Below, in pieces: positions 46,376 to 55,060 of a stretch of DNA of 64,000 nt. The notes under the pieces are model-generated. The model saw only the letters and a program-made list of their open reading frames with translations, was not told the origin of the DNA and did no database searches. This DNA comes from Lentilactobacillus raoultii. GTDB lineage: Bacteria; Bacillota; Bacilli; Lactobacillales; Lactobacillaceae. A program made the translations under genes and the position numbers. Where the stretch lies: the NCBI RefSeq assembly GCF_900411375.1, contig NZ_LS422984.1, positions 529,350-593,349 of the forward strand. The letters run 5' to 3'. The first letter of the stretch is position 1, and each line of letters begins with the position of its first letter.

Positions 46376-49300
46376 TTGCTATATACGGTAATTAGAAAAA
46401 ATAGTTATCAGGATTCCATTAATTTGATGCTATTAACACAGAATATTAGTTCCATGCCTGGTGTTAAAGAAGTCCAGGTGATGATGGGAACAGATGCGAA
46501 CAAAGATATCTTTAATGAAGCTGGTTTGCTAACCGATGAAGCTAAAACTGCTGAACCTAACGACATGATGATTGTGTTGGATGCGGATAAAAAAGACGTG
46601 ATGGATGATGTGCTAAAACAAATTGACAAGTTCTTAAGCGATTTGTCCGTCAAGAGCAACGATGAGGAATCAGAATCAAAATCAGTAACAAATTGGGATG
46701 ATGCGATGAAAGCTGTCCCAGATGCCAATTTGGCCGTAATTTCGGTTCCTGGTATTTACGCCGCCGATGAAATTGATAACGCGTTGGACCACAATTTAAA
46801 TGCCTTTGTCTTCAGTGACAACGTTTCGCTGGCAGATGAAGCCCGTTTGAAACAAAAAGCTCACAAGAAAGGGTTACTGGTTATGGGACCTGATTGTGGT
46901 ACTGGGATTGTCAGCAACGTTCCACTAGCATTCACTAACGTGGTTCGTTCAGGAAACATCGGCTTGGTCGGCGCTTCCGGTACTGGCATCCAAGAAGTCA
47001 CCAGTATGATCGAACGATTAGGCGGTGGCGTGACGCACGCCATTGGGACAGGTGGCCGAGATCTTTCCGACAAGGTTGGCGCCATTACCATGGAAGATGC
47101 CATTGCTGGATTAGCTCACCATGATCCAACCGAAGTGATTGGGATTATTTCCAAGCCGCCTGCAAAGGAAGTTCGTGATGATGTTGTTAGTCTACTTCAC
47201 AGTATTGACAAGCCAGTTGTTGCGATTTTCCTAGGTGAAAAACCTGATCATCATGAAGATTCAGTATACTTGGCTCATACCTTGGAAGAAACGTCACGGA
47301 TTTTAATGGACTTGGCTGATGGTAAGAAAGTAAAAGCTAACTACTATCAGAAAGCACCGCTTGTGGAGGCTGATCCGCAGTTGGCCGGTAAGCACATTAT
47401 CGGATTATACTCCGGTGGGACTTTGGCTTATGAAGCCGGCATGATGGTTTCCGAAGCTTTGAATCTTGGCGGGATTATTTCCGATGAAGGCTATGTCCTC
47501 CGCGCAAAGGGAAATGAAGTGCTTGATCTAGGGGATGATATCTATACCCAAGGCCGACCGCATCCAATGATTGATCCCCGCATCCGAATTGAGAAGATTA
47601 ATGAGTATGCTGACGATCCAAATACCGGCGTCATTTTACTGGATGATGTGCTGGGCTACGGGACCGATGATACCATGGCGGAAAGTCTGGCTGATGCTGT
47701 TACAACTGCCTCCAGAAAGTATCCACGGATTAAGTTTGTGGCAACTGTTGTTGGAACTCGTGAAGACCCGCAAGATTATGATGCAGCGCGCAAGACACTT
47801 CAAAAGGCCGGCATTATCGTACTTGACAGCAACGCTCAAGCAGTTCGTTATGCCTTAAACTTGGTTGGCAAAGATGTTAACGAACCAACCAAACAAGTTG
47901 TTAAGTACACTGGTGCAACCCATGAAGTGCCAATGCCAAGTGAATCAATCTTGGATCTGCTCTACACGAAACCACGAGTTGTTAACGTTGGCGTTGCCGA
48001 GTTTTTGGACCCGGTGATTAAATTTGGCGGAACCGGCGTTCAGTATAACTGGAAACCAATCGCCGGCGGTAACCAAAAGATGATTAGGATTATCAAAAAG
48101 GTTAAAGCACTTCAGAATCGTCAAGCTGAAAACGCAAAGATTGTTGATGCCTATAAAAAGGCTGCGCCATTCTTAGTCGACGTTGTACCGGCCGGAACCG
48201 TCATTTCTGAATTAAAGGGTCATACATTACTTCATGCAGGTCCGCCAATTGATTATGATGAAATGACTGAACCTATGCAAGGTGGCTGTATCGGTGCAGT
48301 GCTCTTTGAAGGCTGGGCTGATGATGAAGCTGGTGCCCGTCAACTTCTTGAAAGTGGCGACGTTAAATTTATGTGTAACCATGAGGTAAATGCGGTTGGG
48401 CCGATGGGCGGAATTACTTCAGCTCACATGGCTGTTTTGGTAATCAATAATGCTTTAAAGGGCAATGAGGCTTACTGCACAATGAATGAAGGCATTGGGA
48501 AAGTTCTTCGGTTTGGTGCTTATAATGATGAAGTGATTAACAGACTAAAATGGATGGCCAACGTCCTTGCACCAACGTTAAGCAAAGCTCTTAAGAAGAT
48601 TGATGGTGGCTTGAACGTTAACGTGATGATGGCAAAAGCCATTACGATGGGAGACGAATTCCATCAACGAAACATTGCGGCATCACTAGTCTTTTTGAAA
48701 GAGGTTGCCCCATTAATTGTTTCGTTGGATATTCCTGAAAAAGAAAAACAGGATGTCATCCAATTCCTTGCTGACACCGATCAGTTCTTCCTCAGTATCA
48801 TGATGGCAACTGGCAAGTCAATGGTTGATGCTGCCAGAACATACAAACACGGCACAGTTGTTACAACAATGACTCGTAACGGTAAAGACTTCGGCATTCG
48901 AATTAGCGGCTTGGGTGATCAGTGGTTCACAGCGCCGGTTAATACACCAAAGGGACTGTTCTTTACAGGATTTAGTCAAGACGATGCCAATCCGGATATT
49001 GGTGATAGTGCGATTGCTGAAACCGTTGGCTTTGGTGGTATGGCGATGATCGCAGCACCCGGGGTGACCCGATTCGTTGGCGCTGGTGGTTTCAAGGATG
49101 CCCAACGCATCAGTAATGAGATGGCAAAGATTACGCTCGACCGGAATTCTAACTTCACCATTCCAACTTGGGACTATCAAGGTACCGCCATTGGGATCGA
49201 TATTGTCAAGGTGGTTGAAACCGGGATTACCCCAATCATCAATACTGGGATTGCCAGCAAGGTTGCCGGAGTTGGTCAAGTAGGAGCCGGAACGGTTCAC

Positions 49301-49408
49301 GCACCACTTGCCTGCTTCGAAAAGGCACTGGTGGCCTATGCTAAAAGTATGGGACTGTTGGAAGCTGAGAAAGCTTCCGCAGTCGAGAAAGATTTAGTTA
49401 AGGAATAA
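46376..49408 (+). CDS. Fused AllF (FdrA) - AllG (YlbE/DUF1116) oxamate carbamoyltransferase protein
   Basis: TTG 46376 (MLYTVIRKNSYQDSINLML) is 8 bases behind AGGAGG and gives 1010 residues; GTG 46355 would start before that site. Residues 1 to ~575 match FdrA/AllF: VMMGTDANKDIF, LLVMGPDCGTGI, GLVGASGTGIQEV, DLGDDIYTQGRPHPMIDP, WKPIAGGNQK. Residues ~595-1005 match YlbE/AllG: LLHAGPPIDYDEMTEPMQGG, HEVNAVGPMGGITSAHM, MGDEFHQRNIAAS, WFTAPVNTPKGLFFTGFSQ. In E. coli these are separate proteins that, with AllH, cleave oxalurate with phosphate to oxamate and carbamoyl phosphate. Here they are one polypeptide with no intervening stop. allH and carbamate kinase follow. cre boxes and a divergent PucR gene lie upstream. 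Confidence 0.9.
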   Translation: MLYTVIRKNSYQDSINLMLLTQNISSMPGVKEVQVMMGTDANKDIFNEAGLLTDEAKTAEPNDMMIVLDADKKDVMDDVLKQIDKFLSDLSVKSNDEESESKSVTNWDDAMKAVPDANLAVISVPGIYAADEIDNALDHNLNAFVFSDNVSLADEARLKQKAHKKGLLVMGPDCGTGIVSNVPLAFTNVVRSGNIGLVGASGTGIQEVTSMIERLGGGVTHAIGTGGRDLSDKVGAITMEDAIAGLAHHDPTEVIGIISKPPAKEVRDDVVSLLHSIDKPVVAIFLGEKPDHHEDSVYLAHTLEETSRILMDLADGKKVKANYYQKAPLVEADPQLAGKHIIGLYSGGTLAYEAGMMVSEALNLGGIISDEGYVLRAKGNEVLDLGDDIYTQGRPHPMIDPRIRIEKINEYADDPNTGVILLDDVLGYGTDDTMAESLADAVTTASRKYPRIKFVATVVGTREDPQDYDAARKTLQKAGIIVLDSNAQAVRYALNLVGKDVNEPTKQVVKYTGATHEVPMPSESILDLLYTKPRVVNVGVAEFLDPVIKFGGTGVQYNWKPIAGGNQKMIRIIKKVKALQNRQAENAKIVDAYKKAAPFLVDVVPAGTVISELKGHTLLHAGPPIDYDEMTEPMQGGCIGAVLFEGWADDEAGARQLLESGDVKFMCNHEVNAVGPMGGITSAHMAVLVINNALKGNEAYCTMNEGIGKVLRFGAYNDEVINRLKWMANVLAPTLSKALKKIDGGLNVNVMMAKAITMGDEFHQRNIAASLVFLKEVAPLIVSLDIPEKEKQDVIQFLADTDQFFLSIMMATGKSMVDAARTYKHGTVVTTMTRNGKDFGIRISGLGDQWFTAPVNTPKGLFFTGFSQDDANPDIGDSAIAETVGFGGMAMIAAPGVTRFVGAGGFKDAQRISNEMAKITLDRNSNFTIPTWDYQGTAIGIDIVKVVETGITPIINTGIASKVAGVGQVGAGTVHAPLACFEKALVAYAKSMGLLEAEKASAVEKDLVKE

Positions 49409-50269
49409 GTGATTTTAATGAACCTTAATCAGAATCGAACAAATGGAGAGAAGAGCAGTCTGCTCCCTCTCCATTTGTTTAACAAGGACCATGGCGTTGT
49501 CAGTACAGTCTTTCAACACAGTTTTAATATTAAATTCCCTGAATTATTATTTCACGTTGGCAGTATTTCTGAATCACTGTCCGCAACGGGGATTACGATT
49601 GACGATCAGCTGGTTGATCGTTTGCTGAAAGCCGTTGACGTTGGCAATCGGGTTCTTTATAAAAACAATCAATTATTTATTTATACAGACACAGATATTA
49701 AAACAATTTCGCTTTCGAATTTAACAGAAGTTGATTTGCGAATTCCTAAAGTGTTGTTTGATAAGCATTCTCTGGCGCAAATTGTTGGAGCCTTTCGGGT
49801 GATTAATTTTGCCGAGAACTGGGGATTGGGTGATCAGTATGCACCACAGAAAGTTGTGGGGATGATCCACCAAAGTCACAACGCGGAAGAACGAACAAAA
49901 ACGTTAGCGTTTCTGTTTGGCCGTGGTCGAGGCTTAACACCAAGTGGGGATGATATCACGGTTGGTTTTCTGTCGATTTTAACTTCGGCGGATTATTCTC
50001 AATTATCTGAGTGGCAGAAAACGGTTCATGAACGATTGGAACGTGGCGGGACGACTGATGTTTCCGACTCATACCTTAGAGCTGCTTTGGAAGGCTATAC
50101 TTCAAAGAAAATGATTGCCTTTCTAAAGGTCGTTCAGAATGGAGAGATTGAGCAATTGCAACCGGCTATCTTGGCAATTCAAGAGTTTGGCCACACGTCG
50201 GGTACCGATACACTGCTGGGGATGTATACGGCATTGACGCTGCTTCAGCAGGATCTTCGCGAAAAATAA
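49409..50269 (+). CDS. allH: AllH (YlbF, DUF2877) oxamate carbamoyltransferase subunit
   Basis: The 286-residue protein has the DUF2877 hallmark GRGRGLTPSGDD (near residues 170-182) and the C-terminal EFGHTSGTDTLLGMYTAL. AllH is the third subunit of the oxamate carbamoyltransferase in E. coli. The frame starts at GTG 49409, directly after the fusion gene stop; ATG 49418 is an alternative. AAGGAA at the end of the previous gene could serve either. The tight arrangement indicates coupled expression with the AllFG fusion. Confidence 0.85.
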   Translation: MILMNLNQNRTNGEKSSLLPLHLFNKDHGVVSTVFQHSFNIKFPELLFHVGSISESLSATGITIDDQLVDRLLKAVDVGNRVLYKNNQLFIYTDTDIKTISLSNLTEVDLRIPKVLFDKHSLAQIVGAFRVINFAENWGLGDQYAPQKVVGMIHQSHNAEERTKTLAFLFGRGRGLTPSGDDITVGFLSILTSADYSQLSEWQKTVHERLERGGTTDVSDSYLRAALEGYTSKKMIAFLKVVQNGEIEQLQPAILAIQEFGHTSGTDTLLGMYTALTLLQQDLREK

Positions 50270-50296
50270 TATTGGCTAAAAATGGAGGAACTATAA

Positions 50297-51256
50297 ATGG
50301 CAAAAGTTGTTGTTGCGCTTGGAGGCAATGCAATCCTTTCTAAGGATGCGTCAGCCCAGGCTCAGATGAAAGCTGTTAAAGAAACGGCTAAAGAGTTGGT
50401 TAATTTTGTTAAAAATGGTGATCAACTGATTATTACTCATGGAAATGGGCCGCAAGTTGGAAATCTTTTATTACAGCAATCAGCAGATGATACACCTGAA
50501 AATCCGGCGATGCCATTGGATACTTGTGGCGCCATGACTCAGGGCAGCATTGGTTATTGGTTTCAGAATGCAATGCGTGAAGAATTATTGAATGCTGGCA
50601 TTGATAAGGACGTCATGGCCATCGTGACTCAGACGATCGTGGCTGAAGATGATCCGGCCTTTCAAAACCCATCCAAACCAATTGGGCCGTTCTACAAAGA
50701 ATCAGAATTGGCTGATATTAAAGCCATTCATCCAGATTGGCAGTTGATTGAGGATGCTGGTCGCGGTTATCGCCGAGTAGTCCCATCACCGAAGCCCTTA
50801 GCGATTAATGAATATCGGGCGATTAAACGAGTGGTTGATGCTGACATTGTCCCAATTGTTTCTGGTGGCGGTGGCATTCCGGTTGTTAAAAAAGGAAATC
50901 AATTGATTGGTACAGAGGCAGTGATTGATAAAGACTTTAGCGCCTCAAAAATTGCACAATTAGTTGATGCAGACAAGTTGATTATTCTGACGTCAGCTGG
51001 TGGTGTTTTCTATCACTATGGCCAACCAAATGCCGTCGAACTGAAAGAAGTCGGAGTCAACGAAATCCAGCAACATATCGATGCTGATGAATTTGCAAAG
51101 GGCAGCATGATGCCGAAGGTTAAGGCAGCAACTGATTTCGTTCGTCATACTGGTCATCCAGCTGTGATTGGTGCGTTGGAAGACGTTAAGCGGATCATTG
51201 CGGGCGAGGAAGGCACAACGATTGTCAGTGAAGATATTGCGACAGTTGCCAAATAG
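50297..51256 (+). CDS. Carbamate kinase (ArcC/AllK type)
   Basis: The 319-residue enzyme transfers phosphate from carbamoyl phosphate to ADP, giving ATP, CO2 and ammonia. Typical features are VVVALGGNAIL at the N-terminus, ITHGNGPQVGN (~46-58), the CGAMTQGSIGYWFQNA segment, VVPSPKP, VSGGGGIPV (~190-200), DKDFSA and GSMMPKV. AATGGAGGAACTATAA precedes the ATG. No arginine deiminase or ornithine carbamoyltransferase gene is near. The carbamoyl phosphate must therefore come from the AllFGH proteins just upstream, which fits an AllK role. Confidence 0.95.
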   Translation: MAKVVVALGGNAILSKDASAQAQMKAVKETAKELVNFVKNGDQLIITHGNGPQVGNLLLQQSADDTPENPAMPLDTCGAMTQGSIGYWFQNAMREELLNAGIDKDVMAIVTQTIVAEDDPAFQNPSKPIGPFYKESELADIKAIHPDWQLIEDAGRGYRRVVPSPKPLAINEYRAIKRVVDADIVPIVSGGGGIPVVKKGNQLIGTEAVIDKDFSASKIAQLVDADKLIILTSAGGVFYHYGQPNAVELKEVGVNEIQQHIDADEFAKGSMMPKVKAATDFVRHTGHPAVIGALEDVKRIIAGEEGTTIVSEDIATVAK

Positions 51257-51266
51257 TTAAAGACAA

Positions 51267-51308
51267 AAACAGGTTCGATTCCCCAAGCAGGATTCGAACC
51301 TGTTTATT
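51267..51308 (+). terminator. Terminator of the allFG-allH-kinase operon
   Basis: AAACAGGTTCGA (51267-51278) pairs perfectly with TCGAACCTGTTT (51294-51305), followed by ATTTG. The arms happen to look like tRNA T-arms. Confidence 0.75.
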
Positions 51309-51312
51309 TGTG

Positions 51313-51354
51313 ATCAAAAAAACTAAAACCCTCTTTGGAGAATTTCCAAGAGGG
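51313..51354 (-). terminator. Terminator of the DUF1097 gene
   Basis: On the minus strand CCCTCTTGGA pairs with TCCAAAGAGGG, followed by TTTTAGTTTTTTT. Confidence 0.75.
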
Positions 51355-51374
51355 CGTGGGTGTCATTTGTTTAA

Positions 51375-51944
51375 TTAATTTTGCCTTTGCGGTTTATTGT
51401 TTTTAACGGAAGTTGATTTTGAGGCTGGTTGCTTTTCCGGGAACCAAGCATACATCAGCTTTTTAAACCAATCTGAGCCGAAATCTAAGAAATAGACGCC
51501 AAGTAACATACATGCTGCCAATTCAATGATGAACAATGGCCAATTGGTGATGGCTTTATTTAACGAAATCTCCATAAAAGTTCCCCAACCCAACAACCAG
51601 GCTGGAATTCTGGTAAATGGGAGGATGGTTCCCTGAAGAATAATGGCGATAAACGCCATGATGCCGAATACTGAAGAGGTCCACAGTAGCATGTTCATGT
51701 TTGGAATCTGAAACAGGTTATAAGCGATCAGCCCCCAAACAATTCCCATTCCAAAACTAAGGGAGACATTAATTGACGTGTTTTTCTTTGAACCATATCC
51801 GGCGTAAAATGCCGACGTGATAAAGGCAACCGGGGCCATCCAAAATTCAAGTAATCCTGAAAGTAGACCGTAAAAGAATGTGAAAATGCCAATTCCCAGG
51901 GCAGTGTATAACGCTTCTTTACGGAGTGATAAGCCTGTCTTCAT
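51375..51944 (-). CDS. DUF1097 family membrane protein
   Basis: The 189-residue protein has about six membrane spans (LYTALGIGIFTFFYGLLSGLL, VAFITSAFYAGYGSKKN, FGMGIVWGLIAYNLF). It has the small-membrane-protein pattern of DUF1097 (E. coli YcdZ-like), often annotated as a possible channel or permease subunit. GAAAGGAGCACTATCGTT stands before ATG 51944. It is divergent from the amidohydrolase gene and the intergenic region carries two cre boxes. It may help uptake or release of a pathway metabolite such as urea-like compounds or CO2/ammonia; that is context inference only. Confidence 0.7.
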   Translation of the reverse strand: MKTGLSLRKEALYTALGIGIFTFFYGLLSGLLEFWMAPVAFITSAFYAGYGSKKNTSINVSLSFGMGIVWGLIAYNLFQIPNMNMLLWTSSVFGIMAFIAIILQGTILPFTRIPAWLLGWGTFMEISLNKAITNWPLFIIELAACMLLGVYFLDFGSDWFKKLMYAWFPEKQPASKSTSVKNNKPQRQN

Positions 51945-52043
51945 AACGATAGTGCTCCTTTCAAATCCGAAAAATGCAGCTGATTGAGTAACTGAATCGC
52001 CAGGTAACTCAATTTAATTTAACAACCTAATCATACACAGTGA

Positions 52044-52057
52044 AGAAAGCGTTTACA
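52044..52057. promoter_or_regulatory. cre box, DUF1097 side
   Basis: AGAAAGCGTTTACA matches 13 of 14 cre positions. Confidence 0.65.
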
Positions 52058-52139
52058 TTAGGTGTGAGGGATAAAAATAAATTTTGAGATTGTACTTAGG
52101 GTCTAATGCAACACGTTAAATATCGTGTAAAATAATAAT

Positions 52140-52153
52140 TGTAAGCGCTTACC
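52140..52153. promoter_or_regulatory. cre box, amidohydrolase side
   Basis: TGTAAGCGCTTACC matches 13 of 14 cre positions and is nearly a perfect palindrome, 57 bp before the amidohydrolase start. Confidence 0.75.
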
Positions 52154-52209
52154 AGTAATTGGCGCAATTGTCTGGATACTGTAGTCAAATACATTGATGA
52201 GGTGTAATT

Positions 52210-53463
52210 ATGACAGATCTTTTGTTAAAAAATGTGCGCATTAGTGATGATGAAAGCCTTAAAAACATCGCAATTCGGGATGGTAAAATTGAAAAGATTT
52301 CTTCTGAAATAATCAATGAGCCTACCAAGCGAATCATCGAGGGTGATGGTCACGTTCTAATTCCTGGATTGGTAGAATCTCACATCCATTTGGATAAAGC
52401 ATTGATTTCTAATCGTGTCCATAATCAGTCGGGCACGTTAAAAGAGGCAATTGCTGTAACGGCCAAGGCTAAACCAACTTTTATAAAAGAAGATATTTAT
52501 GAACGGGCAAAGCAAGCTCTTGAAATGGAGATTGCCCATGGTGTGACAAGTATGAGAACGCATGCAGAATTTTCGCCGGAAACGGGGTTTGATGGGTTCA
52601 AAACAATTCTTCGGTTAAAGAAAGAGTATCAGGATATGATTGATATCCAGGTGGTTGCATTTCCACAAGATGGGGTCTTTAAACTACCGGGAATGACTGA
52701 AATGATGGATGAGGCAATGCAAATGGGAGCAGATGTCGTTGGTGGTATTCCGTATGTTGATCCGGATCCCAAACAACACATTGATTTCATTTTCGAACTC
52801 GCCAAAAAATATGATAAAGATATTGATTTTCACCAGGATTTCTTTGATGACGCTGACAATCTAACGGTAGACTATATTGCGCAGAAAACCATTGATGAGG
52901 GCTTTCAAGGTCGCGTCTCCGTTGGGCACGAAACTGCATTAGCCGCTGTTGAACCGAAAAAGTTAACGCCAATTATTGATTTAATGGCTAAGGCCAAAAT
53001 TAATGTCATGTCATTGCCAGAAACAGATCTGCACCTTGGCGGCCGCAATGATACCTATAATGTTCGGCGATGTGTGACGCCAATCAGAAAGTTGCGAGAT
53101 GGTGGGGTTAATGTGTCACTTTCGACAAATAATATTCGAAATCCATTTACACCATTTGGTAACGGCGATATTATGCAGGTCGGATTTCTAGCAGTCCCAG
53201 TTGCTCACTTGGGAGGATTAAACGATTTGCCAACGGTATTGGATATGCTGACTTACAATCCGGCAAAGGCGTTGAGGTTAGATCGTTACGGAATTCAGGT
53301 TGGCGATAAAGCTGATTTAGTTTTACTTGATACCAAGCGGAAAAATGATTCTGTGATTGACATTCCAGAACGCCTTTACGTGATTAAGAATGGCCGGATA
53401 ACCGTGCAGACGGAGAAGAAGGTTTCGATGTTTAGAGATTCCAAGGAAATGGTGAGTAACTGA
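52210..53463 (+). CDS. Cytosine-deaminase-like amidohydrolase with Asn at the metal-Asp position
   Basis: The 417-residue enzyme starts at ATG 52210 behind GAGGTG. It has the cytosine deaminase/AtzC-type layout: N-terminal small sheet, HxH in ESHIHLDKAL (His58, His60), His208 in DFHQDFFDD, His240 in VGHETAL. Spacing 208-240-307 is the same as in E. coli cytosine deaminase (214-246-313). At the last position, where Asp313-Asp314 bind metal and substrate, this protein has Asn307-Asn308 (LSTNNIRNPFTPFGNGD). It may cleave a cyclic amide or amine to feed a carbamoyl compound to AllFGH. Activity may differ from normal deaminases. It is under cre control like the rest of the cluster. Confidence 0.8.
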   Translation: MTDLLLKNVRISDDESLKNIAIRDGKIEKISSEIINEPTKRIIEGDGHVLIPGLVESHIHLDKALISNRVHNQSGTLKEAIAVTAKAKPTFIKEDIYERAKQALEMEIAHGVTSMRTHAEFSPETGFDGFKTILRLKKEYQDMIDIQVVAFPQDGVFKLPGMTEMMDEAMQMGADVVGGIPYVDPDPKQHIDFIFELAKKYDKDIDFHQDFFDDADNLTVDYIAQKTIDEGFQGRVSVGHETALAAVEPKKLTPIIDLMAKAKINVMSLPETDLHLGGRNDTYNVRRCVTPIRKLRDGGVNVSLSTNNIRNPFTPFGNGDIMQVGFLAVPVAHLGGLNDLPTVLDMLTYNPAKALRLDRYGIQVGDKADLVLLDTKRKNDSVIDIPERLYVIKNGRITVQTEKKVSMFRDSKEMVSN

Positions 53464-53788
53464 TTTAATCTGATGAATAGTGGCTGCTGAAAATGGTTAA
53501 AGTGTTTTGAAATCAAGTGATAATTTGACAGCTTTTCCATAATGAATTCAAAAAAGGGCCTCGTGCAATTAGCTTTCTAGTAATTGATTACACGAGGCCC
53601 TTTTGGTTTATGACAATATTTATAAGAATATCTTTGTTTAAGGTAATCAGACTATGTTACATGACCATAATTTGGTGGCTGCGTCTCTACGGCCAAGAGT
53701 CTAGTTGGTGACTGCCAATATCAGCAGTGCTGCGTTACGCTAACTAGCTTTTCGGAAGCTTCAATAGGTCTGAACTCTTGTTATTGGT
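53464..53788. other. Intergenic region with a strong terminator
   Basis: Contains the terminator at 53551-53604. The remaining ~180 bp to the next gene holds no gene or clear signal that I can support. Confidence 0.4.
53551..53604 (+). terminator. Strong intrinsic terminator after the amidohydrolase
   Basis: AAAAAGGGCCTCGTG pairs with CACGAGGCCCTTTT, with additional CAATTA/TAATTG pairing inside. Confidence 0.9.
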
Positions 53789-54217
53789 TTAATATTTGTA
53801 ATAGACGTGATTATTGTCTTTGCGAAAATTGTTTAATATTTTAAAATAAATTTTATGACGGTTATAAGCTTTAATCTTAAACACCTGTTTAAAGCCACCC
53901 TTAGGCGCATTGGTAAAGTCACGGCCGCTGATTGTATAAATGTCGCCACTATGACGATAGTGAACTTTGAAGACTTCTTGGGGATCAACTGGCGCATTAG
54001 CTGGTGAATAGGTAAGATGTTTTTTACCTATTGATAAATAAGCGCGTCCCTTGGTAGCATATTTTCCTGCAGGTTTCCATAGCTTAGTCTTCCATTTACC
54101 TTGTAAAATTTTGGGCATACCAAGATGCCAGGTAGCAGCCTGAGCCGGTGTGGTTGGTAACATAAATAATAAAGTGGTAAATAACAAGATTGATAAAATC
54201 AACTTTTTAAGTTTCAT
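53789..54217 (-). CDS. Small secreted basic protein (142 aa)
   Basis: The ATG at 54217 follows AAAAGGAGCTCTGTTCG. The signal peptide MKLKKLILSILLFTTLLFML ends near AQAAT. The mature part is basic and Tyr/Lys-rich, with LQGKWKTKLWKP, AYLSIGKKHLTYSP and a DIYTISGRDF strand. It resembles the many small 'PKxLxGxW' secreted proteins of lactobacilli, which have no known function. It is only 15 bp behind the DUF1643 gene on the same strand, so the two are probably one transcript. Confidence 0.75.
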   Translation of the reverse strand: MKLKKLILSILLFTTLLFMLPTTPAQAATWHLGMPKILQGKWKTKLWKPAGKYATKGRAYLSIGKKHLTYSPANAPVDPQEVFKVHYRHSGDIYTISGRDFTNAPKGGFKQVFKIKAYNRHKIYFKILNNFRKDNNHVYYKY

Positions 54218-54232
54218 CGAACAGAGCTCCTT

Positions 54233-55045
54233 TTAATTTTTTCTTTTTAATTGATAATCTGGTTTATGAAGTAATTGATTGAATTTGACTGGTTTGGCGA
54301 GCTTAATATCTTTTTCGTGCCTATCCGGTTCGACTGATGGTGTTGGAACACCCTCTTTAATCCGGGCTAAGTGTTCTGAATATCCTTGTTCAAAGTCTAC
54401 ATTGTCTTGGGTGTATGTGGAATCAACATTGATGTCTCGATAATAGACATTATTAATCAAGTTATGGTTATTGGCGGCATTAAATTTGTCCATGATTTTT
54501 TGGTATTCTTCCTTTTGTTTATTGAGTCTTAACTTCCCAGTTGCCAGTAAAAGATCAAATGGTTGCTCCTTTTCAGAAAGATAATTGACTACTTTTTGAA
54601 TGACTTCACAATTTTCCTTGAGAAAGTTTCTTGATTGATGAATCGTTTTTTCGTCTTTTAGCCATCCACTGATTTTTGAGTTGTCGCTATTACCTTCAAT
54701 AAAGGGGATTACATTAATCAGGTAAATATGTTGATAACGTTTTGCTGCTACTGAATTTTCATCTCCGGCTTTAAAACGACTATGGTTTAATAGGATGTTC
54801 GTAGTTTTATCAGGGAAATTCCTATCTGCATTATTAGGGTTCATCATTAATGCAATCAAAGTGGAATTTGAATTCTTTTTGATAATGAAAGGCAATAGAA
54901 AACGATAATAGTCATTGGTCACTTGATTGTGAAAGATAAGGTTGTCAGTGGAACTGATGTTAGCCTTAATTTCTGGTTTCAAATCATCAGTTGGCAATAA
55001 TTTTAAATTATCAATTTCAACTTCCTTTGGATAAAGTAAAGTCAT
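54233..55045 (-). CDS. DUF1643-like protein
   Basis: The 270-residue cytoplasmic protein carries LIALMMNPNNADRNFPDKTTNILLN and YQHIYLINVIPF, the pattern of DUF1643 (PF07799, usually LMLNPSxA..DPTxxR..., then LNLFP). It has an extra C-terminal extension of ~90 residues (NNVYYRDINVDSTYTQDN). DUF1643 has no firm function and often sits in phage or accessory DNA. Its start at 55045 has AGAGGTGTAAAA ahead. It is followed by a small secreted protein gene. Confidence 0.65.
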   Translation of the reverse strand: MTLLYPKEVEIDNLKLLPTDDLKPEIKANISSTDNLIFHNQVTNDYYRFLLPFIIKKNSNSTLIALMMNPNNADRNFPDKTTNILLNHSRFKAGDENSVAAKRYQHIYLINVIPFIEGNSDNSKISGWLKDEKTIHQSRNFLKENCEVIQKVVNYLSEKEQPFDLLLATGKLRLNKQKEEYQKIMDKFNAANNHNLINNVYYRDINVDSTYTQDNVDFEQGYSEHLARIKEGVPTPSVEPDRHEKDIKLAKPVKFNQLLHKPDYQLKRKN

Positions 55046-55060
55046 TTTTACACCTCTATA

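Noticed and set aside
51267-51308. tRNA-like GGTTCGATTCC T-arm sequence
   Set aside because: No acceptor, D or anticodon arms; it is a perfect hairpin at the end of an operon, so a terminator.
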